From: an uncultured Ulvibacter sp.
GTDB taxonomy: Bacteria > Bacteroidota > Bacteroidia > Flavobacteriales > Flavobacteriaceae
Length of the DNA stretch: 48,652 bases
Direction: 5' to 3'
Assembly (NCBI GenBank): GCA_938083445.1
Contig: CALKCP010000021.1
Coordinates: 1-48,652 of the forward strand
Part shown: positions 42,016 to 48,652 of the stretch, in pieces
How positions within the stretch are numbered: the stretch's first letter is position 1
Layout: every line of letters begins with the position of its first letter
Notes under the pieces: model-generated
Database searches by the model: none
What the model saw: the letters and a program-made list of their open reading frames with translations, nothing else
What the model was told of the DNA's origin: nothing
Position numbers and translations under genes: made by a program

Positions 42016-43770
42016 ATGAAAGAGTTAAAGCATCTCAACCGCTATTTTATCAAATACCGTTGGCGCCTTATTTTTGGTTTACTAATTACAATTATCGCTC
42101 GGGTTTTTGCACTGTTAACCCCAAAGTTTATTGGAGACTCTGTTGATGTGGTAGAGAAATATATAAGCGGAGACATTCTAGATGTAGCAACAGTTGAATC
42201 TGAGTTGTTTACAAACATCCTCCTCATTCTTGGCACCACATTACTCGCTGCCTTTTTCACTTTCTTGATGAGACAGGCTATCATTGTTGTTTCAAGAAAT
42301 ATTGAGTTCGATCTCAAAAACGAAATTTTTCAGCAATACGAGCGCCTTTCTTTAGATTTCTACAAACAAAACAGAACCGGTGACTTAATGAACCGGATAA
42401 GTGAAGATGTTATGAAGGTGCGCATGTATGCAGGCCCCGCTTTAATGTATAGTGCAACAACGTTTACTCTTTTTGTTGTTGTTATTAGTTATATGCTTTA
42501 CACCGCACCCGTATTAACGCTTTATGCAGTTGCTCCATTACCCATTCTATCCGTAGCAATTTATAGCCTAAGTGCTGCAATTCATAAGCGAAGTACTATT
42601 GTTCAGGAGTTCTTATCAAAACTCACTTCATTTACGCAAGAACGTTTTAGTGGCATTGCTGTCATAAAAGCCTACGGAATTGAGTCTCGCACAAATGTCG
42701 ATTTTACCGAACTGGCTCAAGGTTCTAAAAATAAGAATATAGACTTGGCTAAGGTCCAAGCCCTTTTTTTTCCATTAATGATGTTGCTTATCGGAGCCAG
42801 CAATCTACTTGTAATTTATATTGGTGGCAGTCAGTTTATTGATGGTAAAATTGACTTCGGAACCGTTGTAGAGTTTCTTATCTATGTAAACATGCTTACA
42901 TGGCCCGTTGCCGTCGTTGGCTGGGTCACTTCTATGATACAGCAAGCAGAGGCTTCGCAGAAACGAATAAATGAATTTCTTAAACAAAAACCAAGTATTG
43001 AAAACACAGCAGCCCGTCCAACTCCAATACAAGGTAAAATTGAATTCAAAAACCTCTCCTTTACCTATGATGACACCGGTATCGAGGCTTTAAAAAACGT
43101 TTCATTTACCGTAAACCCAGGAGAAACATTGGCTATAATTGGAAATACGGGTTCAGGAAAATCTACCATACTAGAACTTATCGGACGCTTGTATGATGCA
43201 CAGGAAAATCAATTAACCATCGACAACACCTCGATTAAAAACCTTCATTTAACAAGCCTTAGGCGCAGTATTGGGTATGTACCGCAAGATGCTTTCCTAT
43301 TTAGTGATTCTATTAAGAACAATATAAAATTTGGCAAACAAAACGCCACAGATGAAGACGTTATTGCAGCGGCAAAACTGGCGGCAGTTCACAAAAACAT
43401 TAAAGACTTTTCTCAGGGTTATGACACTATTTTAGGGGAGCGCGGCATCACATTAAGTGGGGGGCAGAAGCAACGAGTATCCATAGCCAGAGCAATAATT
43501 AAAGACCCACAAATATTATTGTTTGACGATTGTCTTTCTGCCGTAGACACCGAAACAGAAGAAGAAATACTTCAGAACCTTAATTTAATTTCAAGAAACA
43601 AGACAACCATTATTGTAAGCCACCGTGTTTCTTCTGCAAAAAACTGCGATAAAATTATCGTTTTAAAGGAGGGTGCCATTATCCAAAAAGGAACGCATAG
43701 CGCGCTTGTAAGTCAAGAAGGGTATTATAAGGAATTGTACTCGAAACAACTTTTAGAAAAAGAAATGTAA
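42016..43770 (+). CDS. ABC exporter half-transporter (MsbA/LmrA-like) with altered Walker B
   Basis: An inner-membrane ABC exporter, 584 residues, with a six-helix TM domain (about 18-310) fused to an ATPase domain (about 340-580). ATPase motifs are Walker A LAIIGNTGSGKST, signature ITLSGGQKQRVSIARA, Walker B ILLFDDCLSAVDTETEEEIL and the His switch IIVSHRVSS. The residue after the Walker B aspartate is Asp, where active exporters usually have the catalytic Glu. The same change is known in the degenerate half of heterodimeric exporters. No second half-transporter is in the window. Substrate is unknown: lipid or drug. Confidence 0.92.
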   Translation: MKELKHLNRYFIKYRWRLIFGLLITIIARVFALLTPKFIGDSVDVVEKYISGDILDVATVESELFTNILLILGTTLLAAFFTFLMRQAIIVVSRNIEFDLKNEIFQQYERLSLDFYKQNRTGDLMNRISEDVMKVRMYAGPALMYSATTFTLFVVVISYMLYTAPVLTLYAVAPLPILSVAIYSLSAAIHKRSTIVQEFLSKLTSFTQERFSGIAVIKAYGIESRTNVDFTELAQGSKNKNIDLAKVQALFFPLMMLLIGASNLLVIYIGGSQFIDGKIDFGTVVEFLIYVNMLTWPVAVVGWVTSMIQQAEASQKRINEFLKQKPSIENTAARPTPIQGKIEFKNLSFTYDDTGIEALKNVSFTVNPGETLAIIGNTGSGKSTILELIGRLYDAQENQLTIDNTSIKNLHLTSLRRSIGYVPQDAFLFSDSIKNNIKFGKQNATDEDVIAAAKLAAVHKNIKDFSQGYDTILGERGITLSGGQKQRVSIARAIIKDPQILLFDDCLSAVDTETEEEILQNLNLISRNKTTIIVSHRVSSAKNCDKIIVLKEGAIIQKGTHSALVSQEGYYKELYSKQLLEKEM

Positions 43771-43835
43771 TTTAAAGTTGGCATAGTTGGTTTTTTTTAT
43801 GATTTTTGGATAAACGTTAATTACAAACTACAACT

Positions 43836-44225
43836 ATGAGTGAGAATTATTCGATGGAGCAAGAAGAAATATTTTCGAAGGTAATGCGAGCAGGCAGACG
43901 TACCTATTTTTTTGATGTACGGTCTACAAAAGCAGGAGATTATTACCTAACCATCACCGAAAGTAAAAAGTTTACAAATGACGACGGTTCTTTTCATTAC
44001 AAGAAACATAAAATCTACCTTTACAAAGAAGATTTTTCTGAATTTCAGGATAGCCTTAACGATATGATTCAATATATCATTGATGAAAAAGGAAACGAAG
44101 TGATTAGCGAACGTCATCAAAAAGATTTTAAGAAAGAGTCGGATAGTACGCCAACTGAAGTTGAAACTCCATCGGAAGAGCCTTCTTCTAAAAGTTTTAC
44201 CGATATCGATTTTGATGATATTTAA
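43836..44225 (+). CDS. DUF3276 family protein (Pur-alpha-like nucleic-acid-binding)
   Basis: A 129-residue protein typical of Bacteroidota. The conserved part is residues about 8-90: EEIFSKVMRAGRRTYFFDVR, KAGDYYLTITESKKF, HYKKHKIYLYKEDFSEFQ and DSLNDMIQYIID. The C-terminal tail (about 91-129) is acidic and serine-rich and ends DIDFDDI, resembling the acidic tails of single-strand-binding proteins. Homologues fold like the Pur-alpha repeat and bind single-stranded DNA or RNA. It lies 65 bp after the ABC exporter. Confidence 0.93.
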   Translation: MSENYSMEQEEIFSKVMRAGRRTYFFDVRSTKAGDYYLTITESKKFTNDDGSFHYKKHKIYLYKEDFSEFQDSLNDMIQYIIDEKGNEVISERHQKDFKKESDSTPTEVETPSEEPSSKSFTDIDFDDI

Positions 44226-44243
44226 TTAAAGAAATATACCCCT

Positions 44244-44284
44244 AAAAAAAACCGCTCTCAATTTTTATTGAGAGCGGTTTTTTT
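44244..44284 (+). terminator. Terminator after the DUF3276 gene
   Basis: CCGCTCTCAAT pairs with ATTGAGAGCGG across a TTTT loop (44263-44266), with an A-run before and a T-run after. It starts 18 bases past the stop codon. Confidence 0.92.
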
Positions 44285-44342
44285 ATGGATTTCAACCAAA
44301 ACAAAAAAACGAAAAGCATAGGCTCGACGGTTGTGCTACATT

Positions 44343-44350
44343 TATTTTTG
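44343..44350 (+). promoter_or_regulatory. Candidate -7 element for the M14 carboxypeptidase
   Basis: TATTTTTG matches TAnnTTTG and ends 58 bases before the ATG. A -33 element at normal spacing is not evident. Confidence 0.4.
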
Positions 44351-44408
44351 CTCCAAACAATGAAGTTTGAGCGAGTTCATTTATATTTAAGGGTTCAAAA
44401 TCAGAAAC

Positions 44409-46928
44409 ATGAAAAAACTAATATCTCTCATCATTTTAGTTTGTACTTCAGCAGCAATCGCGCAATCGGAGGCAATAGACTTAAAATACTACCTTCCGCA
44501 AGACCTCAGCTACAACCAAAACATTCCAACTCCCAAAAGCATTATTGGTCATGAACCCGGAGAATGGCATGTTACCCACGATAAGTTAACACAATATATG
44601 TATGCCCTAGCGAACGCAAGTGATCGCATTAGCATAGAAAATCGAGGAACCACTTTCGAAGGTCGTCCGTTATTGCTACTTAAAATAACATCTCCTAAAA
44701 ATCACACAAGGCTTGAAAACATTCGAGCAAATCATATGTCACTCACTGAAGGAAATTCGAATTCGATAAACACGGCCAATATGCCTATCGTGGTTTACCA
44801 AGGTTTTTCTATACACGGAAACGAACCTAGTGGATCGAATGCAGCCCTTGCGATTGCTTACTATCTGGCGGCAGCTCAAGGATCAAAAATTGATGACCTA
44901 CTAAACAATACGGTTATCCTTTTTGACCCATCATACAACCCAGATGGTTTGCAGCGTTTTGCCTATTGGGCAAATACAAACAAAAACAAAAATATCAATC
45001 CGGATCCGAACGATCGCGAATATGATGAAGTTTGGCCTGGTGGGCGAACCAACCACTATTGGTTTGATTTGAATAGAGATTGGCTGCCCGCCCAATTGCC
45101 AGAAAGTCGCGCTCGAATTGAGACCTTCCACCAATGGTACCCGAATATTTTAACAGACCATCATGAGATGGGAACAAATTCAACCTTCTTTTTTCAACCT
45201 GGAATTCCATCGAGAACACATCCGCTCACACCACAAAAAAATCAGGACTTGACTGGAGAAATTGGAAAATTTCACGCGAGGGCACTCGATAAAATTGGGA
45301 GTTTGTATTATTCTGAAGAGGACTACGACGACTTCTACTATGGCAAGGGCTCTACCTTTCCAGACATTAATGGAAGCATTGGTATTTTATTTGAGCAAGC
45401 CTCCTCCCGCGGTCATGCCCAAGAAAGCGATAATGGCATTCTCACTTTTCCATTTACGATTCGAAATCAAGTTACAACTGCCCTTTCAACATTGGATGCT
45501 GCTGTTTCGATGCGATTAAAAGTGCTTGATTACCAACGCCAGTTTTTCTCAGACGCCCGAAAGGAGGCCTTGGGGTCTAAGGCAATCGTTTTTGGAGATG
45601 AAAAAGACGCATCAAAAGCATTTCACCTGGCCGAAATATTAGAACGCCACAAAATAAAATTTCACGAAATTGCTTCTGATTTCTCAAAAGACGGAAAAAT
45701 ATTTAAAAAAGGCTATGGATATGTCATTCCAGGAAATCAAAAACAACACCGCCTTATTAAAGCGATGTTCGAAAAGCGCACGGCATTTAGGGACAGTCTT
45801 TTTTACGATATTAGTGCCTGGACATTCCCGCTTGCCTTTAATTTAGATTATAGTGAAGATGTAAACATGTCGTTTGCCGGTAAGGAAGTTTCCAATCTAG
45901 AAATGCCCAAACCCATAGCACCAAAGCTTTCAAATTATGCTTATATCATGGAATGGCATGATTATTATGCGCCAAAGGCATTAAACATGATCCTTAAAAA
46001 AGGACTAAAGGCGAAGGTTGGAATGACGACGTTTGCTCTTGAAAACAACCAATATGACTATGGGAGTATCCTTATTCCTGTTCAAAATCAAAATCTAGAT
46101 GCCAAGGAGTTGGCCGCTTTCCTTTCCGAAGTGTCTGCAAAATCTCATGTTACCATCAAAGGTGTGTCAACAGGTCTTACAAAAGGCATAGACCTTGGAA
46201 GTGGTGATTTTCGAGCTTTAGAATTGCCCCGAATTGCGTTATTGGTAGGTGAAGGTGTTACTAGTTACGATGCGGGAGAACTCTGGCATCTATTCGACCA
46301 ACGATATGATATGACCATCACTAAATTAGATACAAAGAATTTTAATCGTGCTGATTTGAGTCGATATACAGATATCATTTTACCCAATACAAGGGGCAAC
46401 GCACTTAATAAGAAACAGGCGGAAAAATTAAAAACTTGGGCAAAGGCTGGGGGAACCGTCATTGGATATAAGAATAGTGGAAAATGGCTACATAGCAACG
46501 AACTCCTTACAATGAAATTCATTACAAAAAGCGATACCGCTAGAAACATTACTTTTGAACAGAAAGGAGATTATCGAGGTGCTCAAGTAATTGGAGGTGC
46601 CATTTTCAACACCAAACTTGATCGCTCTCATCCAATTGCTTTTGGGTACAAGAATGAACACCTACCTATGTTTAGAAACTCAACTCTTTTTCTAAAACCA
46701 GACAAGCATAGCTATAACAATCCTGTAAAATATACTGAAAGCCCCTTGCTTAGTGGCTATATATCAAAGCCAAACTTAGGAAAACTAAAGAATACCGTGC
46801 CTTTTAAGACGCAAGGTTTAGGAAGAGGGCAGGTTGTATATTTCACAGACAATACAAACTTTAGAGCCTTTTGGTATGGCACCAATAAGCTGCTAATGAA
46901 TGCCATCTTCTTCGGAGATGAAATGTAA
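44409..46928 (+). CDS. Secreted M14-family zinc carboxypeptidase
   Basis: An 839-residue exported protein with a Sec signal ending SAAIAQS. The M14 catalytic domain spans about residues 45-360: IVVYQGFSIHGNEPSGSNAA gives the HxxE zinc pair, DPSYNPDGLQRFAYWAN and WFDLNRDWLP the substrate pocket, ILTDHHEMGTNSTFFFQPG the third zinc histidine, and GILFEQASSRGH the likely general-base glutamate. The C-terminal 480 residues include a stretch like a class I glutamine-amidotransferase fold (RIALLVGEGVTSYDAGELWH, then LKTWAKAGGTVIGYKNSGKW). It probably trims extracellular peptides for uptake. No sorting tail of the type IX system is obvious at the C-terminus. Confidence 0.92.
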   Translation: MKKLISLIILVCTSAAIAQSEAIDLKYYLPQDLSYNQNIPTPKSIIGHEPGEWHVTHDKLTQYMYALANASDRISIENRGTTFEGRPLLLLKITSPKNHTRLENIRANHMSLTEGNSNSINTANMPIVVYQGFSIHGNEPSGSNAALAIAYYLAAAQGSKIDDLLNNTVILFDPSYNPDGLQRFAYWANTNKNKNINPDPNDREYDEVWPGGRTNHYWFDLNRDWLPAQLPESRARIETFHQWYPNILTDHHEMGTNSTFFFQPGIPSRTHPLTPQKNQDLTGEIGKFHARALDKIGSLYYSEEDYDDFYYGKGSTFPDINGSIGILFEQASSRGHAQESDNGILTFPFTIRNQVTTALSTLDAAVSMRLKVLDYQRQFFSDARKEALGSKAIVFGDEKDASKAFHLAEILERHKIKFHEIASDFSKDGKIFKKGYGYVIPGNQKQHRLIKAMFEKRTAFRDSLFYDISAWTFPLAFNLDYSEDVNMSFAGKEVSNLEMPKPIAPKLSNYAYIMEWHDYYAPKALNMILKKGLKAKVGMTTFALENNQYDYGSILIPVQNQNLDAKELAAFLSEVSAKSHVTIKGVSTGLTKGIDLGSGDFRALELPRIALLVGEGVTSYDAGELWHLFDQRYDMTITKLDTKNFNRADLSRYTDIILPNTRGNALNKKQAEKLKTWAKAGGTVIGYKNSGKWLHSNELLTMKFITKSDTARNITFEQKGDYRGAQVIGGAIFNTKLDRSHPIAFGYKNEHLPMFRNSTLFLKPDKHSYNNPVKYTESPLLSGYISKPNLGKLKNTVPFKTQGLGRGQVVYFTDNTNFRAFWYGTNKLLMNAIFFGDEM

Positions 46929-46974
46929 GATGGTAAAATCAAATTGACTTCAAAGCGATAATTAATTAGTCAAT

Positions 46975-47010
46975 TTTGTAATGCACACCACGATGAAAAT
47001 CATATCTTTG
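46975..47010 (+). promoter_or_regulatory. Candidate promoter of the SulP transporter
   Basis: TTTG at 46975-46978 and TATCTTTG at 47003-47010 are 24 bases apart, a little too long for a classical match. The -7 element ends 21 bases before the ATG. Confidence 0.45.
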
Positions 47011-47031
47011 CCGCTTTTTTAAGGGACAATT

Positions 47032-48648
47032 ATGATACAGAAAACCATTAAGAACTTTACTCAGAATCCTAAGAATGATATTCTATCAGGTCTTACCGTA
47101 GCCTTGGCTTTAGTCCCTGAAGCAGTGGCTTTTGCGTTTGTTGCAGGTATCGATCCGCTTGTCGGACTCTATGGCGCTTTTATGATGGGTATTGTTACGG
47201 CATTATTTGGCGGACGACCTGGAATGATATCGGGTGCTACCGGAGCAATGGCTGTAGTGATGGTTCATATGATTCAAAAAGGAAATGAAGTTGGTGACGC
47301 ACTTGCCGTTCCAATAGAAAACCTCGGTTTACAGTGGTTGTTCATTACCTTATTATTTGTGGGTGCTATACAGGTAGCCGCTGGAGTCTTTAGACTGGGG
47401 AAATTTGTGAGACTCATTCCACATCCTGTTATGATGGGATTTGTAAATGGATTAGCGATTGTCATCTTTCTATCACAAATAGGATTGTTCAAGGAAAATG
47501 TAAATGGTACCATGCAATTTATGCAAGGAAGCCATCTATATATAATGCTAGGCTTGGTATTGTTAACCATGGCCATTATGTTTGGACTTCCCAAACTAAC
47601 AAAGAAAGTTCCCGCTGCGCTGGTTGCGATAGTCGTTGTAGCCTGTATTACTATTTTTGGAGGGGTTGAAGCAAGTACGGTAGGTTCTTTTATTAAAGAT
47701 GGTGGTGGTGCTGGATTACAAGGTGGCCTTCCAACTTTTCAAGCACAAATATATGGACTGTTTGACACTTTGAACGGGCATTGGGGTCTTATCTTGTCGA
47801 CGGCTTCGATCTTAGCGGCTGTTGGGTTAATAGAAAGCCTAATGACTTTGAATCTTATCGACGAAATGACCGAAACACGTGGAAGTGGTAATAGGGAATG
47901 TATAGCACAAGGTGCTGCGAATATTCTTAACGGTATGTTTGGTGGAATGGGCGGCTGTGCTATGATTGGTCAATCTATTATTAATGTGAATTCAGGTGGT
48001 CGTGGAAGATTGTCTGGTGCAGTAGCTGCAATTGCATTGCTATGCTTTGTGCTGTTTGGCGCTCCATTAATAGAACAAATACCCATCGCCGCATTAGTAG
48101 GTGTTATGTTTATGGTTGTGATAGGTACTTTTGCTTGGAGTAGTTTTAGAATACTTCATAAAATTCCAAAACCAGATGCATTCGTTTTAATCGCTGTATC
48201 AGCGATCACTGTTTGGCAAGATTTAGCGATAGCCGTAATTGCGGGAGTTATTATGTCTGCTTTGGTCTTCGCATGGAAAAACGCAACAATGATACGCGCT
48301 CGTAAAACAACCAAAGACGATGGCACATTGGTTTACACTATTTGGGGCCCTTTATTTTTTGGTTCCGTTCAAAATTTTAATTCTAAGTTCAGTCCTAAAA
48401 CCGATCCTAGCAAAGTAGAAATAGATTTTATTGAATCGAAGGTAAGCGACCATAGCGGAGTTGAAGCGCTGCGAAACATGGCCAATAAGTATTTAGAAAT
48501 TGGCAAAGATGTAAAACTAACACACCTCAGCCCCGATTGTAAGACCTTGTTGTTAAAATGGGATCCAGAGTTTGAGCATGTAATTGAAGAGGCTATCGAT
48601 GATCCAAGGTACTATGTCGTTACCGATATTTTGGATAGTGAGGTATAA
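47032..48648 (+). CDS. SulP-family inorganic anion transporter with STAS domain
   Basis: An inner-membrane transporter of 538 residues. The N-terminal part (about 15-420) has the SulP fold with about 14 short helices: ILSGLTVALALVPEAVAFAF, DPLVGLYGAFMMGIVTALFG, GRPGMISGATGAMAVVM, PHPVMMGFVNGLAIVIFLSQ and GGMGGCAMIGQSIINVNSGG. The last ~110 residues form a STAS domain (YTIWGPLFFGSVQNFNSKF, VEIDFIESKVSDHSGVEALR). The family moves sulfate, bicarbonate or other anions; which one is not decidable here. It has its own promoter and ends just before the window edge. Confidence 0.95.
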   Translation: MIQKTIKNFTQNPKNDILSGLTVALALVPEAVAFAFVAGIDPLVGLYGAFMMGIVTALFGGRPGMISGATGAMAVVMVHMIQKGNEVGDALAVPIENLGLQWLFITLLFVGAIQVAAGVFRLGKFVRLIPHPVMMGFVNGLAIVIFLSQIGLFKENVNGTMQFMQGSHLYIMLGLVLLTMAIMFGLPKLTKKVPAALVAIVVVACITIFGGVEASTVGSFIKDGGGAGLQGGLPTFQAQIYGLFDTLNGHWGLILSTASILAAVGLIESLMTLNLIDEMTETRGSGNRECIAQGAANILNGMFGGMGGCAMIGQSIINVNSGGRGRLSGAVAAIALLCFVLFGAPLIEQIPIAALVGVMFMVVIGTFAWSSFRILHKIPKPDAFVLIAVSAITVWQDLAIAVIAGVIMSALVFAWKNATMIRARKTTKDDGTLVYTIWGPLFFGSVQNFNSKFSPKTDPSKVEIDFIESKVSDHSGVEALRNMANKYLEIGKDVKLTHLSPDCKTLLLKWDPEFEHVIEEAIDDPRYYVVTDILDSEV

Positions 48649-48652
48649 TGTT

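Noticed and set aside
44285..44554. Plus-strand frame of 89 codons before the M14 gene
   Set aside because: It begins inside the T-run of a terminator and runs into the M14 gene in another frame; no motif supports it.
1..48652. CRISPR arrays, insertion sequences, integrases or phage genes
   Set aside because: No repeat-spacer pattern, transposase or integrase motif, or attachment-site duplication was seen; the two tRNA genes show no downstream partial copies.

Overview
This window looks like a contiguous piece of chromosome from a member of the Bacteroidota, most likely a flavobacterium (Flavobacteriaceae). Four things point that way. Several promoters carry the Bacteroidota -7 element TAnnTTTG, often with TTTG or TTG about 19-21 nt upstream. 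The DNA is AT-rich and Shine-Dalgarno sites are scarce. Transketolase is split into two subunits, NusB is unusually long, and aconitase is of the 750-residue mitochondrial-like type. DUF3276 (Pur-alpha-like), Haem_bd and DUF1573 proteins are also present. I see no phage, transposon, integron or CRISPR array; the window reads as housekeeping backbone with a few small accessory operons.

Layout. 1-1111: end of the infC-rpmI-rplT translation operon. 1162-9352: an OmpA-domain secreted protein, an exported flavobacterial protein of uncertain role, dnaB, accA, and a tgt - LptF/LptG permease - EamA transporter operon. 9526-11475: the two-gene transketolase operon, ending in a perfect 18-bp bidirectional terminator. 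11495-15439: an FKBP-type lipoprotein with an acidic calcium-repeat-like tail, an S4 RNA-binding protein, a phosphoribosyltransferase, shikimate kinase, tRNA-Lys(TTT), tRNA-Leu(GAG) and a MerR/B12-domain regulator. 15498-19690: a TlpA-like thioredoxin, then a three-gene sugar operon (Tat-exported GH109-like protein, GHMP kinase, nucleotidyltransferase). 19707-27522: aconitase, then a four-gene periplasmic folding operon (two parvulin isomerases, a SurA-like lipoprotein, a MoxR ATPase). 27788-30183: a histidine-rich small protein, an OmpH/Skp-like chaperone and guaB.

30265-32614 is the most interesting stretch. It holds a porin-like protein, a small exported FMN-binding protein with a flavinylation-type SGAT motif, and a four-helix membrane protein with a His-x-His pair. 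Their promoter is flanked by two near-identical 24-bp operators 72 bp apart. I propose a tightly repressed, possibly metal-responsive, extracytosolic flavin redox system.

32650-37309: an operon reading pyrD, LysE exporter, HMG-CoA lyase, 5'-nucleotidase, haem-binding protein. 37652-44284: peptidase T, yajC, a DUF1573 lipoprotein, nusB, a leucine/glutamate-type dehydrogenase, an ABC exporter half with an altered Walker B, and a DUF3276 protein. 44409-48648: a secreted M14 carboxypeptidase and a SulP anion transporter.

Taken together the genes cover translation, central carbon and nucleotide metabolism, envelope biogenesis and folding, and peptide scavenging. All calls come from reading the sequence and remembered family features; no database search was run.
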